This document shows positions 22,692 to 35,095 of a DNA stretch of 64,000 nucleotides, piece after piece. Positions within the stretch are counted from its first letter, which is position 1. The number at the start of each line of letters is the position of its first letter. A program made the translations under genes and the position numbers. The stretch is taken from contig JAYKXP010000015.1 in NCBI GenBank assembly GCA_037176845.1, positions 682,001 to 746,000 on the forward strand, in the 5' to 3' direction. The stretch is from Paramarasmius palmivorus. Taxonomy: Eukaryota; Basidiomycota; Agaricomycetes; Agaricales; Marasmiaceae. Under the pieces are notes generated by a model that worked only from the letters and a program-made list of their open reading frames with translations, was not told the DNA's origin and searched no databases.

Positions 22692-25087
22692 TCATGAAGC
22701 GCTGAAGTTTACTCCCTGAGCCAACGGAGCCTCGTCGGAGAAGTTGACTGTAAGGATGTATTCAGTAAATCTCACACAGCGTAAGAAACTGATGCGTACT
22801 GGTACAGGCGCTCCAGCGCACGTATTGTTTCCATGCATCGCCTCCAGACTCTCGTCCCCTGTTTGAATAATCGCTCAAGCTCGTCTTCACGGCAACTTGA
22901 TGCAACCACTCACCATCCAGTACTCTAACAGAAGCAGGTGTTTATCCGTCAGCCTCAAACCATCAAGGTGGCGACACAGTTCATACCTTATTTCCGCCGC
23001 TACAGCATGCAATTAAACGTCAGACGATCATGCCGCAGCGAACAACAACTCACAAGGCTGCGCCAATCTCAGCGCCAGAAGTACCCGCGTTCACCTAACA
23101 TGACATGAGTTCAAGCTGTTCGGGAAAGGGGGAATAGAGTGTAAAATAAGTTTTCAGAGCTCACGTTGACTATTCCGGCGTCAGATCCGCTAGGCCCGAT
23201 CCATTTCCCGACGTTCCTGATATCTCGAGTCCAGAGACTGCTGGACAAACCCTATGTTGTCGAAGGTCAGAGACCGTGGCATATGAGACAGATCAACAAC
23301 AAACCTGAGGTACAGCATTATTCCACTCAATTGCCTCCTCGATATCGTCAAAGACAGCAGCTTTCAAGATGGGAGCAAAGATCTCAGTGCTCCAAGTCTC
23401 GTCCTTCATATTGGTCGACTTAGGGATTGCAATAGTAGGCTGTACGAAGTTTCCAGACTGGAAAGGCACTGTGTCGTATGTCTTCCCGCCACATAAAATC
23501 TCCGCTTTGATGGATTCAAGATGAGCAACCGAGTTGCGATACACGTTGACGGCTGCTTTGTTATGCATGGGGCCAAGTAGTGTGTCCTTCACAAGAGGAT
23601 CGCCCGGTTTAACAGATGTGTAGAGCTTTTGGAGCTTATCTAAAAACTCGGACGCGATATCCCGGTGAAGGAAAAGCCGCCTTGTAGAGGTACATCGTTG
23701 ACCAGCAGTCCCAACAGATCCGAAGAATACACCAGGGATCGCTAACGATAGGTCAGCGTCAGGCATAACGATGGACGCTGAAAGTCATCAGTGAGCTTTC
23801 TTTACGGGGTTTCGCAAAGGGCGAAATCAAGTACCATTATTTCCGCCTAGTTCTAGTATGATCTTGCCGAAACGAGAAGCCACGGCCTGCCCGACGATGC
23901 GACCGACATGTTCGCTTCCGGTGAAAGAGACTGTGATATAGCTCAGCATATTGAGGGACACAGTACAGAGGTTCCAAAATACCCAATTCGACATCGCGGC
24001 TGTTCACCACGGCTTCTCCTGTGTCTTTGCCACCGGTGACCAACCCAGCTACCGCGCCGTCAATCCCATTCTTTCTGAGCACGTCTGCAATGATCGTTGT
24101 GACGGCAATCGAACATAACGGCGTGGTCGGTGACGGCTTCCAGACCGTTGCATTTCCGGCGGCCAAAGAGAGGGCAAGGTTCCTAGAAAGTAGCGCGTGA
24201 ACGACATAGTGATCCATCATCTCACATGTCACTCACCATCCATACACTGCCACTGGAAAGTTGAAGGCAGATAGGACGGCAACCACTCCGAGCGGATTCG
24301 GAACTGGGAAGATTATTTCGGCAAGATGGACAGGATAGGACGATGGTTACATACCTTCTAGAATAGTGTGCCCTAGACGCTCAGATGCGACCACTCTCCC
24401 GTTCATCATCCTGGATAGCCCAACAGCATAATCACACTGCGTATTGGAATCCAAATTAATCACCGGGCAGATCACCCTCAAAAATAACACTCGCTATATC
24501 AATGAACTCCTGAACTTCCCCAATTCCCTCTGTCTTGATCTTCCCCATCTCTAATGAGACAAGGGCACCGAGCTCATCCCGCTGGACATTCAATCGGTCG
24601 TTAGTTGAGCATTGCATTCTCAATGATTGACGGACGAACCTTGTCAGAAAGGGCTTGCCGAATCTGGCGTAGAATCTCTCCTCTTTGTGGTGCAGGTACA
24701 TCTGTAGCACGAGATTCTCAATATAATCAATTCCTTCGTGTCAATCCGTGTCACTGACTGCGAAATGACGCGTAGGCTTTGCGCGTCTTGATGAGAGCTT
24801 CAGCAGTTTCCTCGGGAGTAGCCTAGGCTAGATTTCAGTATCAAGGGAATGCCTAGATCATCAATGTGACGCACTGTCTTCACTCGAGCTAGCACCTCTC
24901 CTGTTGTGGGGCACAAAGACTGCATAACTTCCCCAGACCCCTTCCATTCCCCATCAAAAACTCCGTTGATTTCGCCCGTCGTTGGAATGTTAAGAGCAGA
25001 AAGAACACCAGCGGCCCTGGTCGACATATTTCGTTTCAAAGAATGCCATCTGAATGCATGGACAATGGGACGAGCTGTAGGTAACAT
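22692..25087 (-). CDS. aldehyde dehydrogenase, ALDH7/antiquitin type
   Basis: Fifteen exons give about 536 aa: 25087-24875, 24822-24759, 24701-24640, 24581-24495, 24436-24355, 24303-24237, 24182-23983, 23930-23835, 23777-23305, 23251-23165, 23094-23054, 23000-22988, 22924-22914, 22858-22800, 22747-22692. Antiquitin marks: [67 protein letters not shown] (Glu285, general base), [14 protein letters not shown] (Cys319, nucleophile), [20 protein letters not shown], and the family-type ending [12 protein letters not shown]. It is expected to be an NAD-dependent semialdehyde oxidase; in other organisms ALDH7 oxidises alpha-aminoadipic semialdehyde in lysine breakdown. The basic N-terminus before MSTRAAG could be a mitochondrial presequence. 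Exon 4 fits the family best with a GC-AG intron; a GT donor 6 nt further on would add Ala-Ser. Confidence 0.93.
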
Positions 25088-26008
25088 AGTGGTTCAGAGT
25101 GAGGTCAAAGTCAAGGTCCGAGCGAACATGACGGACCTACATATGTATGACAGCACGTGAGACCTCGGTTCCCTGGATTTGCCGGCATGCAGACCTCAAC
25201 CTTTCTCCTGAGCTTGCTCAAGCCTGACGAGTTGCATACTGCCAGATCAGGCTGGACTGGGTGGAAGGAAAAAGAAGACAAGAACGGAGTCGTCAGCACG
25301 ATGCATCATTTCCACAAGGATTCCCGGCGACCCCGAACTTCGGTTACTCCGTCTCCGGTCTCGGACTTCAGGATATGCTGAATCTTGACCTACATTACCG
25401 GTACGTATGAAGAGCTCGTGTTCAACAAACCTAGCACCATTTTTGCAGGCATAGGAATAAGGTCGCTCTTGCCGAAATTATTTGACCAGTTGTGAAGTAG
25501 TTTTCGGTCAACATACATATGTACTAGTCCCCAGTCTCCCGTCCTTATCCGTCTATACTCAAGCTAGTCTCAGGCTACAAAATCAGTGGCGCAAGTTAGG
25601 GTACATCGTGCTTTCGGCATCTACGGCTTCAGGTACTCGTTTCTGATAAGCTCTGGCAAAAGCCGTACTTGGAAGTGTATGCCCCACGGCAACTTTAAGT
25701 ATTTCAATTCCTTAACACTAGCCACAAAGTATCATAATAATACAAGTTTGCGCAGGCTGTTCGATTATCCAGCGATGGGCATGATAAAAATCCTCTTATT
25801 AGACCCTGGCATGTGCTGATCAACTTTGGTGTTGATCATGGGCGCATTGTTATGTTTAGCAACTGAGCCCAGGGCTCATTTGATACAAGGCCGTTCCCGC
25901 TTAGTACAGGGGCCCATCAATCCCTTGAGAAACTTAGAATAGGCCCACTAGCTTGAGAACGAAAATTGGGCCAACGTTGTAGACGATAGTGAGCGAATAC
26001 ATCTCTTT
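25088..26008. other. intergenic upstream of ALDH7, downstream of JIP5
   Basis: About 0.9 kb. Plus-strand frames at 25157-25381 and 25586-25819 lack motifs and splice partners. I see no gene. Confidence 0.45.
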
Positions 26009-27781
26009 CTACAGTTCATCAAAAAAGGACCCTTGCACCTCAACTTCGTTCCTGCCCTTCTTCCTTTTCACAGCCATCGGGTCTCTGTTTTTGCGCTTCC
26101 TCTTATGTCCACCTTCACCTTCTGCTAGATCATCGTCAGAGTCTTTAGCCTGGTCATCGGCACCTGCGCTTGGCTCGTTGGCTTGGTCAATACCTTCAGG
26201 CCCATCTTCATCGGCACTTTCTTCACCTCTGTTGGAGCTATCGCCATCGTCATCGTCCTGCAACGCATTCGCTTGACTGAAGAATTGACCGATGTCGGTT
26301 AGTTTCAAGAACTCGTCATGGCCGACGCTGCCAGCCCACCACGTCCCAGAGACGGCCGTACTCTGCGTTTCATCATCTTCCTCGCTATCCGCCACAAGAG
26401 AAGACCTTCTCTTGTGTACAGATCTCCCAGAACTGTTGTCGCCTGACTCCTGCTCTTCACCGGCCTCCAGAGATGGTGGAGCTATACCTGAGCTAACGGC
26501 AATGCGCTCTACAGGCCAATCACCATGGTCAGCAACGATACCGCCCAATTTTGTCGGGAAAATGTGTACTGCTCGCAGAAAACCGTCGGAGGAGCCAGTG
26601 AGAACAGTACTAGACGAGTCGACGTTTGGAAGCGATAAAGGCAAAGAGCATAAGGCATCGACAGAATGAGGATGACTGCCGAAAAAATGCGTGTTCCACG
26701 TTCCATTAATATTTCATTATTTAGCATTATCGGATTTACTTACCCTGGTATTCGGTCCACACAGTCGCCCCATCCGCTGCTTCGGTTGAAGACGGACAAA
26801 ACACCGATCTGTGTGCCGACTATTACTTTTGTTCCACTGTATTACATTAAAATAAGTAAATGTGCTTTTCGAGTGGAAACAATGTGAAAGGGGGTCGAAT
26901 AAAATCAGATGAAATATCATGACGAGGTATTGAATCACGCAAATATTGTGCAGTATAAGGGAATTGTCGGCGAAGTAAAATTCAGCGCTTACCCTTTAAT
27001 GGAGACAAGCGAGAGAAGTTCGTCTTCTTGATCTTCTGAGTGGGCAAAAGGTTCTGTTTTCTTGGAACGTATATCCAGTACGGAAAGCGTGCCGTCACCG
27101 CTACCGATAAATCTGAACAGCCTTATTAATGAATCACAAGAAGAACGAACCTCGTCGCAACCAAGTGTTTTGCGTCGTCGAGCCATAAAAAGTCCGTAAT
27201 GTAATCGAAGTGATGCTTGTATGTCCGAAAACTCGCCTTTTTCCGTGGGTCCCAAAGCTGCGTGACAGGAAACTGAGTCTATGCCGCGTTCGTGTGAGTC
27301 AAAGATGGTTCTATCACCTTGATTACACCGTCATCGTCCCCAGTCGCAAAAAGCCACGGTTGAACATGCTTCAGGCGATTGATTGATGTCCTGAATGTGA
27401 CTGGCTTGGTGATGAGAAGGATTGGGAGAAAGCCTAAAGCAGCTCACTCGTGCGCCTTGATACGACTCTCTACAACCTTTCCCGTCCCTGTATCAATAGT
27501 ACTGCATTAAGATGAGATAGATCTCAATCTGATACGCAGCAAAATACGCACTGGATTGCCTTTCCTTTTCCACCTGTATACAGCCGAGACCCGTCATCGT
27601 TGATTGTGATACCACGACATGATTTTTGGGAAGTTTTGACGGAGAATTGTTGCTTGTGATTTCCATCTTGATCATAGGTAATTGCTTTGACTTTTCCAGA
27701 AAGCAGTGCTGTGTAGGCAGTCGGATGGGAAGGATGGAAAACTAGGTCAAATATCTGTGAGCCTACAGATACGTCCGGCAT
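26009..27781 (-). CDS. JIP5: WD-repeat protein JIP5/WDR55, ribosome biogenesis
   Basis: Seven exons give 443 aa: 27781-27552, 27501-27448, 27390-27318, 27257-27151, 27100-26993, 26836-26744, 26675-26009. The stop is TAG. The N-terminus IFDLVFHPSHPTAYTALLSG and repeats such as CRGITINDDGSRLYTGGKG, FATGDDDGVIKLWDPR, VATSGDGTLSVLDIRSKKTE and VIVGTQIGVLSVFNR are WD40 blades in the JIP5 order, followed by GWGDCVDRIPGHPHSVDAL. The tail is acidic and then Lys/Arg-rich (HKRKRKNRDPMAVKRKKGR), a likely nucleolar signal, ending SFFDEL. In yeast the protein acts in 60S subunit biogenesis. The exon 5 acceptor was chosen to keep VATSGDGTLSV intact. The fifth intron (26837-26992) is 156 nt, long for this window. 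Confidence 0.92.
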
Positions 27782-30327
27782 GGTGAGACTACAGTGACGC
27801 CAAGCCGTTGACCCAGGAAAGCTGTGTTTTACGCGTCAAAAAAGACGATCCTTTGACTAGAGAAATTTGTTGATTGGCTGGAGGCCTCAAGGAGCAGCAG
27901 TTAGGAACGTTGGAACGAGGTGGACGACGATGGGCGCCATTTTTTTTCGCTCCCTTTCTAACCCTAACCCCTACTTGAACCTTGAACCATTCCACCACGT
28001 CGAGTTTGCGTCGAGTGGATCTTCAATTTTCTACCTTCGTGTTCCTCGTCATTGCCTGGTGACATCTTTCTCTGAGTGTCCTGCTGGTATCCGACAATCT
28101 AGGTGCTTCTACTAATCCCAGCTCTTCGCTTGTCCCTTGGTTCGCCAATAAGTCTTTAGACCGGACTTCAATCAAACTTAAGGAATAGAAACGTTCTGTC
28201 CATACCAGGTGATTCAAAAAAGCTGTTTTTCGAACCTTGGGACCGGCATCTCGTCGGTCGAAACCATTTTCTTAGTCTGTATTAGCGCCACTATGTGCTG
28301 TCAGCTCTCAATCTCCAGGGCTAACATCTAGTATGGTAACCTGGTCATGGCCATATGGCATAAATGTTATAGGTATGTAGTTCCTGATGAAGTCGATGGC
28401 GACCTCGCTGGCCTTGACAGATAGTCGGAACTATCGGTTTGATGAAATCTGGTTCGCCTTAGGCTTGGATTCTGGAGCATACCTTCTCCAAGCTCATACT
28501 AAATTAGCCGCCTCGAGATCCCGTTCTCAAGGTGCTCCAAGTAAATACTCCGGGTTCCCTTCAACCGAAACTCTTGCAGTTACAGGATTCTAAGACTCAA
28601 GTTCAACATGACAGCTTCAATGTCGCCGCCTCCGTAAAATAATACAGGTATATTGGCTATTGGCCTTCGTCGAAGTGCGACAACAACGAAAAGGTCGGCT
28701 ATAACCGGCTGTTGTATCTGATTGATTTGGGCTTGTGGGAGACGACGTAGCACCCTTGCGAAGTTCTAACTACGTTTGGAATTCGCCGTTAGCATTGCCT
28801 CGTTCGATACCCCCACGTTCGAATTGATCACTACGCCCAGTATATATTTATGAACACGAGCGGAAACCCCTACTTCTCGAGGGTACGCCATCGTTGTGGT
28901 TGTGGCGTTTCGAGTTCTCCAAGACGACGGCAATCCTCGAGACTTTTGACAGATCTCATCTTTTGCTTGTGATACAAAATGCGTCCTGCCCATCTCCATT
29001 TGTTATTCCATTTGTTACTTGATACTCGACTCTGTTCGCCGCATCTACGACCACAGCTTGTTGCTTCCCTTTTTCAGTGAAGCACTTGACATAGGCCTTG
29101 TAAGATGTATACGGAAATCCCACCTCGGTCCTCATTCTCGTAGTAAATACATAGCATTACGCTCGACGCTAGCGCCAAACCTTATGCCTGGCAGTTGCCC
29201 CACGGCAACAATCATAATCATTGTCGTTGATCATCAGTGATACCAACCAAGACTTGCCGCTCTGGGTCCGAAAATAGTGACGATAATCATGTGTAGTTGA
29301 TCAGGGCCATCCAGGATCAGTAACAGCCTCAAGCCAAAGAATCAGGTATTCGGGGAGACCAGGCGCCGAGATAGTTAACATTATGATCGATCTCTATCTT
29401 TTGTGGCGTGCAGCGGAGCTCGCAGAAGAAGCACCGTCTCCCTGCGGTTCAACACCTAAATACCGAAATCGCACTCTAGTCTTGGAAACCATCGATTTGG
29501 CAAGGTTACTGTGACGTTGAGGACCACCTGAAGACAAACAGATACCTCGCGAGGAATAGACGGAGAGGAGTATCGCAGTTTTACCGCGGCGATTGTGACC
29601 AACCCAATGAAATGGACTGTGGAATGAACCCGCCGCAATTCAATGGCGGTTGCAGTGGGTACCCGCTGTCGTCGTCGGAGCAAAGGTTTACGACCTGCGG
29701 ACAGACTGTGCGATACATCGTAAGTACTCCTGGCTCCAGCACAGGATCGCCTCATCAGCTCCATACTTGAATGTCATACTTACACGTATCAAAACAGAGC
29801 CTCGGGCCCGTGTCAATGTCCTAGAAGGAATCTACATGCCTTTCCTCTAGGTCCAGAATCATCCCGAGGACGATAGAGCACCTAGACACGCACTAGACAG
29901 CATGGAGCATTCGTTTGTGAGCTAGACGGCCGTTGCCACAAGTTGCTATTCAGATCATCACTAGATTTTTCGAAAAGTACGGGTTTAAGCCCCTAGGAAC
30001 CAGGTCAAACTTACAAGGGTCAAAAACTAGTCCATCAAAAATAGGACGGTCGATATAGTTCTCCGATACATATAAAATTGGAGAACATCAGGAATAGTTC
30101 TGATAGATATTAAGGGCTCCTATGTAACATCGCCTAACAGGGTCAACCTCCGTCTCTGATGTATGAAGCGATGTCCCTGCAAAAAAACTTGTTAATATTC
30201 TGCGCCCATCTCATTACACGGGATAATTGACAAACGCGGCAAGACCAGAACACTAAAATGCTGAATAGAAGCCCGACGAACAAAGACCTCGTTGTTCCAT
30301 CCAAGTCTCACGTAGGTACGAAAGACA
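27782..30327. other. 2.5-kb gene-poor tract
   Basis: No supported gene. The minus frame 28766-28999 (77 codons) and the plus frames at 27867, 28387 and 29019 lack motifs. Around 29540-29700 two plus-strand frames read like protein for 20-35 codons each (for example GGCSGYPLSSSEQRFTTC ending at a GTAAGT donor near 29719). This hints at exon remnants I could not join. Confidence 0.35.
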
Positions 30328-31733
30328 GCTACCCACTTTCCCATCGGAGTTCATCAGCGTCTCGTCACCGGTGAACACCATTCCAGAGGCGAAAAGGCCA
30401 TGTTCCCATGTCCCACGTCCGTTTTCAGTACCCCAGTTTGATGGAAAGAAACTGCAGACCTAGGGTCCTTCATCGTAAGCACGCCACCGAATACGCCCGT
30501 TTGATCCCAGGTGCCCGCAACGATTAAGCCTACCGTTTACCCGCGGCAAAGAAGACGGCGAAAAGGAACATCGTGCCATGACCCGACCTCTTTCGCGAAA
30601 TTCTCGTCTGTGGGCCGTCATGTCCTGTAGGTCGGATTCTAGGCATACACTCGGACGTATTGATAAACATCAATGGCAAACTGGGATTAGATGGCCCATT
30701 CATTGCTTGCAACGTCACTCTATCAACTGCTGTCCCAGCTTGTAGTAAAACCCACGTCTGCACTTATCGGCGTTGTTTGATGGGTGTTCCCATCCATCAA
30801 ACATCTGCAACAAGTCCAAGCCCAGTGTGAGCCACCTCCACGTCTCACATCAAGGTCTGGTTCGAATGAGCTGGGAACAATGGTCAAAATAGCTCGACAC
30901 GTACTGATACAGTCCACATTCAATCACATCCTAAAGGATTGCGCACCTGTGGCGTGGAAAATCGAGCAAACCCAGAAGCTGGCAGGAAATAAATGAAAGG
31001 TGACTCTTTTAGGCAGCTATGGCCCACAGTTATGTGTGCGCTTACAATCATCTCAATTGTAGAGTTACGATCGGCGCCTACTAGGTGGAGAATGGCTGGA
31101 TGATTTCGAACACCTGGGGCGTAAATCTGCGAAGATCTATTGGAGGGAGGATGTCTATGAACGGATATCTGTTCACTAAGGAACATGGTTTAGGATAGCT
31201 TAGAACAGAGGATCGGATGAATCCGATGACAACGAAGCAACTGCTCACCTAAATCCCTTCAGAAGCTCCCCGATGATCTTCTCGGGAAAGACGGGATCTC
31301 ACGGTTTCAATGAACGTGAACCTTCGACTCTTCGCTCTGGAGTCGGACTAACCTTTTGTATCAAGATAAGGTAGAATACTCGAGAAGAATGGTACGTTCA
31401 TGAAGCTCCGCGGGTCTGGGATCGAAACATGAACGACTTCTGTACCATTAATGTGCTGACATGGCGAATTTGAATATCATTTGAGGCAACAAACGACTTG
31501 ATAACGCACCAGATGTTTAGATCTCTCAGTGTATGATAGTTTGGATTGATAGGTACTGCATCTGCTCCGATGGTATCTTGCACATAGCGGCGGTTTGCTC
31601 TGTACAAGAGTATGGGTGTCCGGGTCGTAAGTTGGTCCATACTGGCAAGTAGTAATCAGCGCAAACGAAGAAGAAAAGATCATAGCACTCACGAGAACCG
31701 ACAACATCGACCACGGTGTAGCACCCCGTTCAT
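30328..31733 (-). pseudogene. decayed or unresolved multi-exon gene, family not recognised
   Basis: Minus-strand segments read as protein in shifting frames: 31640-31520 (TRTPILLYRANRRYVQD, ending LRDLNIW), 31455-31370 (HINGTEVVHVSIPDPRSF, then PFFSSILPYLDTK), a joined piece VFPEKIIGELLKGF near 31290, RYPFIDILPPIDLRRFTPQ near 31160, 30840-30719 (GLDLLQMFDGWEHPSNN, then KCRRGFYYKLGQQLIE), 30517-30452 (AGTWDQTGVFGGVLTMKD), and 30438-30328 (TWEHGLFASGMVFTGDETL). The first four can be spliced with 51-55-nt introns, but after FTPQ stops and frame changes prevent one model. This suits either a pseudogene or a gene with unusual splicing. No catalytic motif recognised. Confidence 0.35.
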
Positions 31734-34315
31734 AGTGTCCTCAGCTTGTAATCATGGACCCTCCTTTCAAATATATACCTCGTTCTTCTTCTGAAAACTT
31801 CGGCGTTATACGTAGTAGCTAGGTAAATTGGACAGATCACTGGAAGCGCTCGACTTTGATACTCGATCATGATTTCTGAGATGCTTGAAATCAAACTCGC
31901 CATATAACTGGCTTCCGTCTTTTAGCCCTAGTATCAGTCTGAACTTCTGCTCTCGGATAACATTTGAATGAGTCGTATTCAAATTACAAACGGTGATGCA
32001 TGTGATGGGCTAAGTAGGTGTACCCCACTGCCACCTGTGCCCGGGATGCTTCGAGCTTGTTTGAGTTCTGGATTCGTGTACGGGGTTGAGATACGAGAGA
32101 TAGCCTGTTGTAGAGGAGGACGAACCCTGGTGGTCACAGTCGTGAAAAAAGGCCCGCAATTCAAATTTCAAAATTCCGATTCGGGCGCGTGACATTGCTA
32201 ATCGATCTATCTGACTATCTATCTCTCTGACCTTCGTCATGGCAATTTTTAGAAGGAAAGGTGAGGCCCACTCGGGAGCAGACATGCTTACTATAGGCGT
32301 ACTAGTCAGCCTTTTACACTATATGAATACTCATGTGGTGCAGATTCCACAGATAGGGCTTTGAATGCCGACTAATCAGCCTTCAAGACGCTTCTCTGAC
32401 GTATCTTAATGGGCCAGCCTTTGACCAGCCTGAGCATCTGACCGCATCTCTCCGCCAATATATCATCGGAAAGTTCCTCAATAAACTTCTCAAGAACACA
32501 ACTGCTGGGCACACGGGAAGTACCGAAATATACACTCGATGTATACTGAAATCCTACAGATACACATGATTACGATATAAGGAGCCCTTATATGGTCTAT
32601 CAATCGATATTTCAGTACATCTCTCAATGAATTCGAGGTATATACGCCAAGCAGAAAGATTGGTCCTTCAACGCGTGTGAGGTTTTGGAGGTGGCGCGTT
32701 TGATGTTGGCCCGCAGCTGGCAGTACAATACTAATCCGGTAGTAACGTTTACTTATTCAAACGTGTTAGGCATCTCTAACACGCTGTTTATGTGGTCGAT
32801 ATGGGCGAAAACCTCGGACCCGGAAACACTGCAGGTTCAAGCAACTCCCCTCCACTGCCAAATCAGGGATGAGATTGATGATGGGCTTGCGCGGGATGTG
32901 TAATAAAACGAAAATACTTCTAGCTTTGGCAACTCCCATCCTAAGGATTGGTTATAACCTCAAACCTCACAGATACGACGCCAGGGGCGCCACGGCTTCG
33001 TGATCATCAAACAATTTGTACCCGACTAGGCAGTGAATAATGATTTAAAGTGCGTCCACCTTGAGTTTATAACGTATATAGCATTGATGCGCCTCATCAT
33101 GACAGATAACTTGAAGGGCCTGCGCAAAGAAATTGGTGTGCCTCGGACTGCCAAAAGGTTTGAGCTTACTATGTCCACTACGGGCTCACTACCGTGACGC
33201 CACCCACTGAAGAGCTGGCCGAAAACTCAAAGTCTAATTTGAAAATTCATGGGTCTCGTTAAAGGAGTTAATGTTCACTGCCATAAGACTTCTCACTACA
33301 TCCAGAATCACTACATAAGCTTCGACATCATCGCTGGATTTCGTATATCCGCCAGTATGCAGAGTGGCCGCCCAACATTCGAAACTGGATTATTCTGGCC
33401 CTCAAACCCGAAGGTTGCAAGTTGAACGTGATCTGATGTCTTCCTAAGCACATAACTGAAACGGGCATCAGGGACTCGGACTAACATACACCGGCATACA
33501 CACAGGTGGCGAACAAAGCCCAATGTTACTCGTCAGTGCCCCATAGCCCGAACACCGTGGCAAGGCACTTTCCAAGAGATCCCGAGTTTGCCCGTCGCGC
33601 TCAACTGTTTGAAGTGAGTCACTGGAGCAAAAACAAATAATGGAGATCCCGCTGATACCAAACTGGCAGATCGGGATGTGCTTTTCGCTCTTGAGCCGAA
33701 AGATTCATCGTCGAGAGGTCTGTAATCTATTTCATTTATTCCAAGTACTATGTTGATCACCTCGTGCTATGTAGGGCAGCATTATGAGATCAGGTCTCGC
33801 TCGGTGACCCGGTCTCCGCTGCCAGGGGTGAAGCACTGACCGGGAGAAAGACCAGTGATATTCTGACCGGGACGAGGAACGCTGCTGGTAGGCTCTCTAT
33901 AGTGATAGTGCTCCGAGTCTACGGTACACCAACCACGTTATTTGGCTCCTTGTAGCTCTCCGAGGAGTGATAGTATCTGCAGAGTTTCAACGATAAGCAC
34001 CGAATCTCGAACGTTCAGTATCCCGCTTGGTATGGACGTCATCACGAACACAATCCAAGTCAGGAAATGGCACAATATACTTATCTTGTTGATAGCCTGA
34101 ATTTGCTGATCTTCGGATTTATATCGTCGTTATGAACCCAAAAACGGTGTTGGCTTTAAGTAGAACGCAGAATTCATTTCAAGCTTCATACATGCCTTCA
34201 AGCGCAAGGAACACCGCTGTCGCAATGCAAGGACTCAATGACGTCATTGTGTCGCGGTCCGGCGTGACCGCACCCTTTATCGCTCAGAATCTGACCACCA
34301 GCAATCAGCAAAACC
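31734..34315. other. 2.6-kb gene-poor tract
   Basis: Only scattered short frames, the best being minus 32010-32285 (starts MSAPEWASPFLLKIAMTK, 91 codons) without motif or splice partner. The sequence is AT-balanced with no obvious repeats. The right end (about 34080-34315) is the upstream region of the DSBA-like gene and has TTTATATC near 34118. Confidence 0.4.
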
Positions 34316-35095
34316 ATGGCCCTCCAACCATCTCTTCGTCCTCTTGTTATCGCAGGAACGCCTCATGCGCCTCATACTCTTGATATTTTCTGTATGTGTT
34401 ACATTTCTATCACCGACAATACTCGTTAACAGAAGTAATAGTGGACTATGTCTGTCCTTTCAGCGCCAAGATGGCTTTAGCTATCGAGAACATTCTGAAG
34501 CCTCTTTTCTCTCAAGGAGGTAAATACGACGGAAAAGTGAAAGTGGTCTTTAGGAACCAGGTCCAGCCCTGGCATGGCAGTTCGACTTTTGTCCACGAGG
34601 CGGGTCTAGCGGTGAGTGTGTTTAAACTGTCGAAAAAGGGATTTGGTGGCATCTAACGCGTCGATAGGTAGCGAAAGTCTCTCCAAAAGATTTCTGGCCA
34701 TTCTCTCTTGCTGTGAGTCGAGCCAATTTGTCGAATTACACCAAGTCCTATCTGAATGCGATGATCAGCTCTTCAAACGCCAAGAAGAGTACTTTGATAT
34801 CCCCACCTCTACACTTACACCCATTCAAATCCGGGCGAATCTCGCGCAACTCGCTGCTGAGGTTATTGGGGACGCTGCTGCCAACAACTTTAGAGAGAAT
34901 CTCAAGTTGAAGTCGAGTCCCAATGGGGGTGTAGATGTCACTAATGACCTCAAGTATACGGTCAAGTTTTCCAGGCAAAACGGGGTTCATGTTTCTCCGA
35001 CGGTGCTTTGGGATGGGATTATTGCGAATGAGGTGTCTAGCAGTTGGGGAGAAAAGGAATGGCTGGAGTGGTTGGTTCAGAAAGTGGCTGTGTAG
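34316..35095 (+). CDS. DSBA-like thioredoxin-fold protein
   Basis: Four exons give 205 aa: 34316-34391, 34442-34611, 34668-34712, 34769-35095, all in phase, ending TAG. An N-terminal beta strand (LRPLVIAGTPHAPHTLDIF) leads into LDYVCPFSAKMALAIENIL, which occupies the place of the active-site loop and helix of DSBA-type proteins; only one Cys of the usual CxxC remains (CPFS). VKVVFRNQVQPWHGSSTFVH and the C-terminal HVSPTVLWDGIIANEVSSSW, with a cis-Pro-like SPT, complete the fold. No signal peptide. Such proteins in fungi are poorly studied; a single-Cys site suggests transferase- or isomerase-like chemistry rather than disulfide exchange (inference). Confidence 0.8.

Noticed and set aside
27957..27973. 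Telomere-like ctaaccctaacccct
   Set aside because: Only about two CCCTAA-like units in otherwise ordinary sequence; not a telomeric array.
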